Below, piece after piece: positions 7,656-14,188 of a DNA stretch of 18,292 nt. Position 1 is the stretch's first letter. Every line of letters begins with the position of its first letter. The DNA is from Euzebyaceae bacterium (GTDB taxonomy: Bacteria; Actinomycetota; Nitriliruptoria; Euzebyales; Egibacteraceae). Under the pieces are notes generated by a model, which saw only the letters and a list, made by a program, of their open reading frames with translations, made no database searches and was not told the DNA's origin. The position numbers and the translations under genes were made by a program. The stretch lies in contig JACCXR010000059.1 of NCBI GenBank assembly GCA_013696915.1, forward strand, positions 1 through 18,292. The letters are read 5' to 3'.

Positions 7656-8933
7656 GTGCCGAGTCGGGGCGGCGCCGGCCGGTGGGGCGGCGCCGTGCGG
7701 GATGACCCCGACGCCGCCGGCGGAGACCTCGACTGGGTCTCGTCGCTGCTGTGGCGCGGCAACCTCCGTGCCGTCCGGGGGTCCACGCCTCCCGCGGGTC
7801 ACCGCCCGGTCGAGCGGTACCTCGTCCTGCCCGCCGCCACCCGCGCCCGTGCCCTCGTGCCGCTCGGAGCGCCGCGCGCCGCGGCGGCCGCGGTCTCGTC
7901 CTATCCAGGACTGCGGCCGGCCCGGCGACGGGCGGCCCGGGGCGCGCTCGGGCTGTCCGCCCGGACAGGCACGCTCGGCCTGGTCGCCCGCGATCGGCTG
8001 ACCGTCTGCGCGCCGGATGGCGCGGAGCCGGCGGGCCCCGACCCGGACAGCCTTGTCGCCCACCTGCGCGACCTGCTCGGGGAGCCTGAGCTCGTCGTGG
8101 GTGTCGCACTGGGAACGCCGGGACCCAACCGCAAGCCGGTCCTCCAAGCCGCCACGCCCGACGGGCGCGTGCTCGGGTTCGTCAAGATCGGGTGGAACGC
8201 GATCACCGCGGAACAGGTCGCCGCCGAGGCCGTCGCCCTCGCGGACTACACGACGCGTCCCGGAGAGACCTTCGACGTGCCGCGGCTCCTGGCCGAAGGC
8301 ACCTGGCGGGACCTGCGGCTAAGCGTCGCCTCGTCGCTGCCAGCGGACGTCCGCCGCCACGCCCAGCCGGCCCTGGCGCCGCCGACCCGGATCACCCGGG
8401 AGATCGCCGGACGCGACGGCGTCACGGAGTCGCCGCTGCTGGCCAGCCCGTACTGGCGTCGCCTGACCCGGCGGGTGGACGAGGTGGCGGCCGGCGACGA
8501 TCGGACCGGCGACGTCCTGGCCGCCTACCTCGGGCGCGTCGAAGAGCGCCACGGCGGTGCGCCGCTGCGCTGGGGCGCATGGCACGGCGACTGGGCGCCG
8601 TGGAACGTCGGCTGGTCCACAGGCCGCCTGCAGGTCTGGGACTGGGAGCACACCCGCGGCGACGTGCCGCTCGGTCTGGACCTGCTGCACTGGTTCTTCC
8701 AGGTGGCCTTCGTCCTGGAGCGGGCGGACGTCGGCGCCGCGATCGGCTCGTGCGCGCAGCGGGCGGCGGCCGGGCTGCGGGAGCTCGGTGTCGATGCCCG
8801 GGCCGATGTCGCGATCGCCGCGCTCTACCTCACCGAGATCGTCCTGCGCTTCGCGGAAGCGTTGCGTGCCGGCGCAGGCCGCAACCCGCGGTTCTTCCCC
8901 GCCGCGCTCGACGTGCTCGAGGCCCGGCCCTGA
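7656..8933 (+). CDS. APH-fold phosphotransferase (aminoglycoside/choline-kinase-like)
   Basis: The 425-residue product has a C-terminal half with the landmarks of the APH/choline kinase-like fold (PF01636). These are VLGFVKIGWN with candidate ATP lysine K177, an acidic residue in AAEAVALADY, the catalytic loop HGDWAPWNVGW (H310, D312, N317) and the metal-binding VWDWEHTRGD (D329, E331). The first 150 residues are Arg/Ala/Pro-rich and less recognisable. No aminoglycoside specificity can be inferred; in a polysaccharide locus a sugar, lipid-carrier or polyol substrate is more likely. The start is uncertain: GTG 7656 lies 12 bases after the upstream stop but lacks a good ribosome site, while GTG 7695 follows a GGTGGGG stretch. 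It closes the plus-strand run. All expected catalytic residues are present, so an active kinase is plausible, though a regulatory role is possible. Confidence 0.72.
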   Translation: MPSRGGAGRWGGAVRDDPDAAGGDLDWVSSLLWRGNLRAVRGSTPPAGHRPVERYLVLPAATRARALVPLGAPRAAAAAVSSYPGLRPARRRAARGALGLSARTGTLGLVARDRLTVCAPDGAEPAGPDPDSLVAHLRDLLGEPELVVGVALGTPGPNRKPVLQAATPDGRVLGFVKIGWNAITAEQVAAEAVALADYTTRPGETFDVPRLLAEGTWRDLRLSVASSLPADVRRHAQPALAPPTRITREIAGRDGVTESPLLASPYWRRLTRRVDEVAAGDDRTGDVLAAYLGRVEERHGGAPLRWGAWHGDWAPWNVGWSTGRLQVWDWEHTRGDVPLGLDLLHWFFQVAFVLERADVGAAIGSCAQRAAAGLRELGVDARADVAIAALYLTEIVLRFAEALRAGAGRNPRFFPAALDVLEARP

Positions 8934-8941
8934 CGCGGTGC

Positions 8942-8960
8942 CCGGCCTGCGCAGGGCCGG
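8942..8960 (+). terminator. Weak hairpin after the biosynthesis run, possible terminator
   Basis: A perfect 6-bp inverted repeat (CCGGCC at 8942-8947, GGCCGG at 8955-8960) with a 7-base loop begins 9 bases after the phosphotransferase stop. There is no T-run. In a high-GC genome such a short stem arises often by chance, so this is only a candidate. Confidence 0.25.
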
Positions 8961-9021
8961 CTGGTGCAGGGCCCGATCCTGGCGCAGGCCCGACCTGACG
9001 AAGGCAACGGCCACCAAGCCC

Positions 9022-9051
9022 GTCACACCCGGCTGCTAAAGTCGTTAGGTT
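9022..9051 (+). promoter_or_regulatory. Possible promoter for the Wzz/BY-kinase gene
   Basis: GTCACA (9022-9027, 4 of 6 matches to TTGACA) is separated by 18 bases from TAGGTT (9046-9051, fits TANNNT). It lies in a locally A/T-richer stretch of the 244-base gap and would start transcription near 9058, about 120 bases before the kinase start. The match is modest. Two GTTGACG copies (9049-9055 and 9116-9122) flank the region and could serve as alternative -35 boxes, but neither has a convincing -10 partner. Confidence 0.28.
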
Positions 9052-9055
9052 GACG

Positions 9056-9092
9056 GCCGACGCGTACTGCGAGCGCTTGCATCCGCGTCGGC
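9056..9092 (+). repeat. 9+9 bp inverted repeat upstream of the Wzz/BY-kinase gene
   Basis: GCCGACGCG (9056-9064) and its exact reverse complement CGCGTCGGC (9084-9092) flank 19 bases that hold a smaller partial dyad around AGCGCT (9072-9077). It could be an operator, or, if transcription starts near 9058, a hairpin at the 5' end of the messenger. No similar element occurs in the other gaps of the window. Confidence 0.45.
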
Positions 9093-9177
9093 GCTGCCGT
9101 TCGGTCGTTCGGCCCGTTGACGAACCTCATCCCAAGGACATCGCCGTGAAGATGCACACCGGACAGGGAGCGCTCCG

Positions 9178-10854
9178 ATGAGCGCCGACTCGCTCTCCCC
9201 AGGCGGATCGGTCGAGCTCCGCGAGTACTTCGACGTCCTGCGGCGGCGCAAGTGGCTGATCCTGGCCGTCTTGGCGGTGTGCATCCTGGCCGGTGCCGCG
9301 TACTCGCTCAGCCGCACGCCGACCTACTCGTCGCAGTCCTCGGTCCTCGTCGCCCCGGTCGTCGTCGACCCCGGGCGGTCGACCGTGCGGCCGGACCAGC
9401 TCGTCAACCTGCTGACCGAGCGCGAGGTGATGCACTCGTCCGCCGTGGCGGAGCGCGTGCGGTCGGCCACAGGCACAGACGCCTCGGCCCAGGGTCTGCT
9501 CGCGCGGACGTCGGTGGCCGTGCCGGACGGGACGCAGGTGCTCGAGGTGTCGGTGACGCACAGCGACCCGGCGCAGGCCCAGGCGATCGCGCAGGGATTC
9601 GCCGTCGCCTACCTCGGCCAGCGTGCCGAGCAGGCGCAGGCCGAGGTCGACCGCCGCGCGGGGGACATCGAGGCGCGGATCACGGACGCCAGGGCGCAAC
9701 TCGCGGCGGCGACCGCCCAGGTGGCGGCGGCCACCGCCGGCTCCCCGCAGCTCAACGAGGCCGAGACGCTGCGCGACTCCCTCATCGCCCAGATCGCGCA
9801 GCTGAACAACGAGCTCGGCGCCGTGCGCGCGTTGTCGGTGAGCCCCGGCGAGATCATCAGTCCCGCCTCGCTGCCGAACGCGCCCGCCGGTCCCAACCAC
9901 GCCCTGGACATCGCCATCGCCCTGGTCGTCGGCCTGTTCCTCGGCCTGCTGCTCGCCTTCGTGCGGGACCGGCTCGACGACCGCATCCGCGGCATCTCCG
10001 ACCTGCAGGACCGCTTCGGCCTGCCGGTGCTCGCCAGCCTCAGCCGGCACGGTCGCAGGCGCGGCGCCGAGCAGTCCCTGGTCGTCCTCGACGCCTCCGA
10101 GAGCCTGGCGGCGGAATCGTTCCGGCGCCTGCGCACGAACCTGCTCACGCTCGCCGAGGAGCACGGACTCTCGTCGTTCGTCGTGACGAGCGCCGTCCCC
10201 GGTGAGGGCAAGAGCACGACGGCGGTCAACCTCGCGATCGCGCTCGCCCAGTCCGGACGCCAGATCCTGCTCGTGTCGGCCGACCTGCGGCTCCCGGCCG
10301 TGCACCGGCTCCTGAAGCTCAACAACGACCGCGGCCTGACCGACATCCTGACCGGCAGAGCGCGCCCCGACGATGTCATCCAGCGACCGGCGGCGGTCCC
10401 GCAGCTCCAGGTCATCGCCAGCGGGCCGCTGCGCGAGAACCCCGGCGACCTCTTGCAGTCCGCCGCGCTGGAGCAGCTCGTCGAGCAGCGCAAGACCCGG
10501 CAGGACATCGTCATCTTCGACGCCCCGCCGGTGCTCGCCGTCGCCGACTGTCTGACCCTGAGCCGGCTGGTCGACGGTGTCATCCTCACCGCGAAGGCGC
10601 GGTCGACCAGTCGCGCCGCGGTCGCGAAGGCGATCGAGGAGCTTGGCCACGCCGGCGCGACCATCCTGGGCAGTGTCCTGTCCAACGCCAGCCCCGCGGA
10701 CAAGAAGGCGTTCGACCCCTACCGCATGCCGGTCGTCAAGCCGGACCCGCCCGCCCGGGATCTGACGGCCGTCCAGCCGCCGGCCCAACGGCAGAAGCGC
10801 GAGCGGGTCGGCCGCGCCGTCGCGGCCCGCGGCGACAAGCGGAACGCGATCTGA
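9178..10854 (+). CDS. Wzz/BY-kinase: chain-length determinant fused to tyrosine-kinase domain
   Basis: The 558-residue protein starts with a Wzz domain (PF02706): VELREYFDVLRRRKW, a membrane helix at about 25-42, a mostly helical extracytoplasmic part with an Ala/Gln-rich coiled coil (about 150-215), and a second helix at about 243-262. The cytoplasmic C-terminal half is a BY-kinase ATPase: Walker A PGEGKST (341-347), Walker A' LVSADLRLP (S367, D369, R371) and Walker B VIFDAPP (445-451). These enzymes control chain length and export through cycles of autophosphorylation. Two details differ from the textbook type: the first Asp of Walker A' is Ser, as in some actinobacterial members, and the C-terminal tail has one Tyr (DPYRMP) rather than a cluster, ending Arg/Lys-rich. 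ATG 9178 has GGGAG at 9166-9170. It stands apart from the upstream run by 244 bases. Confidence 0.9.
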   Translation: MSADSLSPGGSVELREYFDVLRRRKWLILAVLAVCILAGAAYSLSRTPTYSSQSSVLVAPVVVDPGRSTVRPDQLVNLLTEREVMHSSAVAERVRSATGTDASAQGLLARTSVAVPDGTQVLEVSVTHSDPAQAQAIAQGFAVAYLGQRAEQAQAEVDRRAGDIEARITDARAQLAAATAQVAAATAGSPQLNEAETLRDSLIAQIAQLNNELGAVRALSVSPGEIISPASLPNAPAGPNHALDIAIALVVGLFLGLLLAFVRDRLDDRIRGISDLQDRFGLPVLASLSRHGRRRGAEQSLVVLDASESLAAESFRRLRTNLLTLAEEHGLSSFVVTSAVPGEGKSTTAVNLAIALAQSGRQILLVSADLRLPAVHRLLKLNNDRGLTDILTGRARPDDVIQRPAAVPQLQVIASGPLRENPGDLLQSAALEQLVEQRKTRQDIVIFDAPPVLAVADCLTLSRLVDGVILTAKARSTSRAAVAKAIEELGHAGATILGSVLSNASPADKKAFDPYRMPVVKPDPPARDLTAVQPPAQRQKRERVGRAVAARGDKRNAI

Positions 10855-10869
10855 CGATCTGACCGCCAC

Positions 10870-10889
10870 GGCCACCCAACCCGGTGGCC
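10870..10889 (+). terminator. First hairpin after the BY-kinase gene, possible terminator
   Basis: GGCCACC (10870-10876) and GGTGGCC (10883-10889) form a perfect 7-bp stem with a 6-base loop, 15 bases past the kinase stop. There is no T-run, which is common for high-GC actinobacterial terminators. A second and stronger stem follows at 10926-10955. Confidence 0.45.
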
Positions 10890-10925
10890 TGCCGCGCCGC
10901 TGTCAGCTCTGCACCCGAAGCGTCC

Positions 10926-10955
10926 AGGACCCGCGGTCGCCAGCCCGCGGGTCCT
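10926..10955 (+). terminator. Strong 11-bp stem-loop, probable terminator
   Basis: AGGACCCGCGG (10926-10936) pairs perfectly with CCGCGGGTCCT (10945-10955) around the 8-base loop TCGCCAGC. The stem is the strongest I found in a gap of this window and lies between the kinase gene and the exported hydrolase gene, on the same strand. Function as a factor-independent terminator without a U-tract is inferred, and it would separate the two transcription units. Confidence 0.6.
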
Positions 10956-10961
10956 CTCGCG

Positions 10962-10971
10962 TGTCCGGACA
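10962..10971. promoter_or_regulatory. Perfect 10-bp palindrome, possible operator
   Basis: TGTCCGGACA (10962-10971) is a perfect dyad 41 bases before the hydrolase start and just after the strong stem-loop. It could be a regulator site for the hydrolase/lipoprotein pair. It occurs once in the gap, and chance occurrence in GC-rich DNA is possible. Confidence 0.2.
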
Positions 10972-11012
10972 GGATTTCGCCTCAAGGTCGGCGCGGAGGT
11001 GTCGATCCGTCT

Positions 11013-13082
11013 GTGGTGAAGGCTCATATTCTCCGCGTCCTTGCTGTCCTGATCGTCGTCTGCGCCCCGCTGGGGTCGCTGCCGGCGGTCGCCGCCACGC
11101 CGGTGCGCCCATTGGGTCGCTTGGCGCCCGAGTCCGGCGCGCTCCTCGGCACCTACACCAAGTCCCGCGAAGGCGGCTACGACCGCGCCGGCCAGGAGGC
11201 GCGCTGGGCAGAAGTGGAGGACGCCGCCGGCCGCCGGCTGGACATCGGGCACTCGTTCTACCCCTGGGAGCAGCGGTTCCCGTCGTGGCGCGAGCAGTGG
11301 CACCTCGACAGCGGGCGCATCCCGATGATCTCCTGGAACGGCACGTCGACCGCCGAGATCAACGCCGGTCTCCACGACGGCCTCATCGCCGAGCGCGCGG
11401 ACGGCGTCAAGGCGCTGGGAGACGAGGTCTTCCTGCGCTGGTTCTGGGAGATGGACGGCGTCAAGAAGGCGCGCATGGCCGGCGACCCCGCCGAGTTCAT
11501 CGCGGCCTGGCGCCGGATGCACGACATCTTCGCCCAGCGTGGCGCGGGCAACGCGGTGTGGGTGTGGTGCCCGAACGCCTGGGCGTTCCAGGTCGACGAC
11601 GCCGAGCAGTGGTACCCCGGGGACGACTACGTCGACTGGGTCTGCGCCGACGGCTACAACTGGCCGCCCGGCCGGCCGGACGCCGTCTGGCGCTCCGTCA
11701 CGGACATCTTCTCCGGATTCCACGCCTGGGGCATGGCGCGCGGCAAGCCGATGATGGTCGGCGAGACCGGGGTGCAGGAGCGCGCCCCCGGCGAGAAGGC
11801 CGCCTGGCTGCGGTCCGCGGCCGGCCTGTTGCGCGACACGCTCCCGGGGATCTCGGCGTTTGTGTACTTCGACTCCGACACGGCTCACCAGTGGTGGCTG
11901 GACAGCACCCCCGAGTCGCGCGCCGCCTTTCGGACGATGGCCCAGGACCCGTATCTGAACCCCGACGGCGCGAGCGGTGCACCGGCGCCGGCCACGTCAC
12001 CCGATGTCGGGACGCCGGATGTCGGGACGCCCGACGCGCCGGCCCCGTCCGACGCCGGAGCCCCCGACGCCGGGACGCCGGATGCCGGAGCGCCCGCGCC
12101 GGCCCCGGCTTCCCCGGACGGGACGCTCGGAACCGACGGCGCCCCCGACGGTGCGGTGCGGCTCGCGGGTGCCGACCGCTTCGCGACCGCGAACCGCGTC
12201 TCGCTCGAGAGCTTCCCGACCGACGGCACCGCCGACGCCGTCCTGCTCGCCCGGGCCGACCGCTTCGCCGACGCGCTCGCCTCGGCCGGCATGGCCGTCC
12301 GCGCCGACGCACCCGTGCTCCTGACCGACACCGCGGCGGTGCCGTTGTCGGTCCTTGCCGAGATCCAGCGGGCCCTGGGCGCGTCGGGAACGGTCTATCT
12401 GCTTGGCGGCGAGGCCGCGATCGCCGCGGAGTCCGCCACCGCCCTTGAGGCCCTCGGGTATCTCGTCGTGCGACTGGCGGGCGAGGACCGCATCGCCACG
12501 GCGCTGCGGATCGCCACCGCGATGACCGAGGGCGCCGCCGTCGAGCACGTGGTGCTCGCCAGCGCGGGCAACTTCCCCGACGCCCTCGCCGGCGCCGCCT
12601 ACGCCGCAGGTCAGAGCGCCCCGGTCCTGCTCACGCCGCCGGACGCGCTGGACCCGCGGGTCGCCGACTTCCTGACCGGGCTCGGGACCGGCGTCGAGGT
12701 CCTCGTCGCCGGGGGCACCCGGGCCGTCAGCGACGCCGTCGTCGCCGACCTGGTGGCACGGGGCCTTCCCGTGACCCGCCTCGCCGGCACCGACCGCTTC
12801 TCGACGGCGGCCGCGATCGCCGCGGCGCGCTTCGACGACGCGACGGCCGTGGTCGTCGCGACGGGGGCGAACTTCCCCGACGCCCTCGCGGGCGCCGCGC
12901 ACGCCGGGCGGCTCGGTGCGCCGGTGCTGCTAGTCGGCGACACCCTTCCGCCCCCGGTCCGGGACTACCTCACCGCCAGGGCAGGGCAGATCACCACCGT
13001 GCACGTGCTCGGTGGCGAGGCGGCCGTCTCGGATGGAGTCGTCGCCGAGGTGGAGGCCGCCCTGGCCGCCCCGGCGGTGTGA
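11013..13082 (+). CDS. Secreted GH26-like glycoside hydrolase with three CWB2 cell-wall-binding repeats
   Basis: The 689-residue protein starts with a signal peptide (VKAHILRVLAVLIVVCAPLG, cleavage near AVAA-TPV). Residues about 38-310 resemble GH26 endo-mannanase/xylanase-type enzymes (clan GH-A, PF02156): LGTYTKSREGGYD, HSFYPWEQRFPSW, ISWNGTS, LRWFWEMDG with candidate acid/base E146, VWVWCPNAW, and MMVGETGV with candidate nucleophile E251. A Pro/Ala/Asp linker follows, then three type-2 cell-wall-binding repeats (PF04122) from about residue 380, each with 'RLAG.DRF/I.TA' and 'NFPDALA' or a variant. These domains should hold the enzyme on the wall. In this locus it may trim or release the polysaccharide. 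Tandem GTG codons at 11013 and 11016 are the best starts, after GGAGG at 10995-10999 (spacing rather long). The true substrate is unknown. Confidence 0.78.
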   Translation: MVKAHILRVLAVLIVVCAPLGSLPAVAATPVRPLGRLAPESGALLGTYTKSREGGYDRAGQEARWAEVEDAAGRRLDIGHSFYPWEQRFPSWREQWHLDSGRIPMISWNGTSTAEINAGLHDGLIAERADGVKALGDEVFLRWFWEMDGVKKARMAGDPAEFIAAWRRMHDIFAQRGAGNAVWVWCPNAWAFQVDDAEQWYPGDDYVDWVCADGYNWPPGRPDAVWRSVTDIFSGFHAWGMARGKPMMVGETGVQERAPGEKAAWLRSAAGLLRDTLPGISAFVYFDSDTAHQWWLDSTPESRAAFRTMAQDPYLNPDGASGAPAPATSPDVGTPDVGTPDAPAPSDAGAPDAGTPDAGAPAPAPASPDGTLGTDGAPDGAVRLAGADRFATANRVSLESFPTDGTADAVLLARADRFADALASAGMAVRADAPVLLTDTAAVPLSVLAEIQRALGASGTVYLLGGEAAIAAESATALEALGYLVVRLAGEDRIATALRIATAMTEGAAVEHVVLASAGNFPDALAGAAYAAGQSAPVLLTPPDALDPRVADFLTGLGTGVEVLVAGGTRAVSDAVVADLVARGLPVTRLAGTDRFSTAAAIAAARFDDATAVVVATGANFPDALAGAAHAGRLGAPVLLVGDTLPPPVRDYLTARAGQITTVHVLGGEAAVSDGVVAEVEAALAAPAV
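12003..12110 (+). repeat. Linker-encoding short direct repeats in the hydrolase gene
   Basis: Two exact 14-base copies (12003-12016 and 12018-12031) with a 15-base period encode VGTPD twice. Looser copies follow that encode AGAPD, AGTPD and AGAPA. They make the flexible Pro/Ala/Asp-rich linker between the catalytic and wall-binding parts. Slippage here would change linker length without shifting the frame. Confidence 0.75.
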
Positions 13083-13120
13083 CGCGCCGCAGCGACCGCG
13101 GCACTCCCCGCGATTTCGGC

Positions 13121-13126
13121 TACCGT
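13121..13126 (+). promoter_or_regulatory. -10 element for a leaderless lipoprotein transcript
   Basis: TACCGT (fits TANNNT) ends 6 bases before ATG 13133. This spacing places the transcription start at the A of the start codon, the arrangement of leaderless messengers that are common in actinobacteria. No clear -35 box and no ribosome-binding site are seen. The element supports 13133 over the earlier GTG at 13079. Confidence 0.5.
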
Positions 13127-13132
13127 ACCCGG

Positions 13133-14176
13133 ATGCGTTCCCGAGTCCTCGCTTTCGGCGTGCTCGTGCTCCTCGCCGGGTGCGAGGGCGCCGAGGCACC
13201 GGCCGCTCCCGCCACGATGGCGGTCACGGAGGCGCCGTCACCGGTTCCGTCGCCGTCACCCTCGCCCGGCGCGACCTCGACCCCGTGGGGTTGCGCCGAC
13301 CCCCCCGGCTGCTACGCCGAGCCGGTCCAGCTCGGCAGCTTCGACGCGGAGGAGATCCCCGAGGCGAGCGGCCTCGCCGCCAGCGTGCGGAACCCCGGAC
13401 TGTTCTACGTCCTCGACGACGGGCCCGACACGACCGCGGTGCACGTGGTGCGCGCCGACGCGTCGATGGTCGGGGCCGTCGAGGTGGAGGGCATGAACGG
13501 CCGGGACACCGAGGACATGGCAGTGGCGCCGTGCGGTCCCGGCGAGGCGGAGTCCTGCGTCTACGTCGGCGACATCGGCGACGGGCGCAAGCGCCGCGAC
13601 GACATCGTCGTGTACCGCTTCCCGGAGCCCGACCTCACCGCGGGCGTCCCCGACGAGCCGGTGGAGGCCTCCGTCGCGCGCTACACCTACCCGGACCGGC
13701 CGCACGAGGCCGAGACGCTCCTCGTCAGCGCCGCCGGCGTCCCGTACATCGTCACGAAGGACCCCGGACAGACCGGGGACGGGCCCGGCGAGGGCGCGGC
13801 CCTCCTCTATGGCGCCGAGGAGTTCGCCGACGGCGTCCTGAACGACCTCGGCCCGGTCGCCGTGCCGCAGCCGACCGAGGTCGTCCGCAGCGCCCGCCGC
13901 GGCGTCGTCGTCACGGCCGGTGACTCCCGCCCCGGCCGGGTCCTGCTGCGGACGAACGACTCGGCGGTCGAGTTCGTGGGGCCCGACCCCGACGCGGATC
14001 TCGACGGCTTCCCGGACTGGCCCGCGGTCGAGGTGCCGGTCAAGCGGCAGCCCCAGCCCGAGTCGATCGCCTACCTCGCCCAGGGCTGCGGGTTCATCAG
14101 CGCGAGCGAGGGCACAGGCAACCTGTGGCTCACCCCGTGCGAGGGCGCCGACCTGCCGACGGCCGCCGGCGGCTGA
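13133..14176 (+). CDS. Lipoprotein with a probable beta-propeller domain
   Basis: The 347-residue product begins MRSRVLAFGVLVLLAGCEG, a lipoprotein signal with lipobox LAGC (Cys17 would be lipidated). A Pro/Ala/Ser-rich spacer follows to about residue 45. The folded part has EASGLAAS, LFYVLDDGPDT, DTEDMAVAPC, CVYVGDIGDGRKRRDD and PESIAYLAQ. This order resembles a family of exported beta-propeller-like proteins with 'DwEdia...GDiGDN' and 'PE.i' signatures, whose function is not established. Paired Cys residues (for example in ADPPGCYAEP and APCGPGEAESC) may form disulfides outside the cell. The start at 13133 is favoured by the signal and by the leaderless -10 element; GTG 13079, which overlaps the hydrolase stop, would place 18 charged residues before the signal. 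It lies 12 bases from the convergent sulfotransferase gene. A surface role in polysaccharide handling is inferred from context only. Confidence 0.7.
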   Translation: MRSRVLAFGVLVLLAGCEGAEAPAAPATMAVTEAPSPVPSPSPSPGATSTPWGCADPPGCYAEPVQLGSFDAEEIPEASGLAASVRNPGLFYVLDDGPDTTAVHVVRADASMVGAVEVEGMNGRDTEDMAVAPCGPGEAESCVYVGDIGDGRKRRDDIVVYRFPEPDLTAGVPDEPVEASVARYTYPDRPHEAETLLVSAAGVPYIVTKDPGQTGDGPGEGAALLYGAEEFADGVLNDLGPVAVPQPTEVVRSARRGVVVTAGDSRPGRVLLRTNDSAVEFVGPDPDADLDGFPDWPAVEVPVKRQPQPESIAYLAQGCGFISASEGTGNLWLTPCEGADLPTAAGG

Positions 14177-14188
14177 TCCCGACCGGCG

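Noticed and set aside
7656..8933. Aminoglycoside resistance gene
   Set aside because: The APH-like motifs define the fold only; the neighbours and the long unrelated N-terminal region give no support for antibiotic inactivation.
9146..9181. 11-codon frame (GTG start) ending in ATGA overlap with the kinase start
   Set aside because: A leader peptide is conceivable, but it has no ribosome site or regulatory codon run, and such short frames are common by chance.
9127..10875. Long antisense open frame opposite the Wzz/BY-kinase gene
   Set aside because: It mirrors the codon structure of the real gene in GC-rich DNA; its product is Arg/Gly/Ala/Pro-rich with no recognisable motif, whereas the plus strand has full Walker motifs.
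13012..13923. 303-codon plus-strand frame overlapping the hydrolase end and the lipoprotein
   Set aside because: Its product is almost only Arg, Gly, Pro and Ala; the lipoprotein frame has a clear signal peptide and conserved motifs.
14162..14173. 12-base palindrome GCCGCCGGCGGC near the lipoprotein stop
   Set aside because: It lies inside the coding sequence (Ala-Ala-Gly-Gly codons) and has no loop, so it is unlikely to act as the terminator between the convergent genes.
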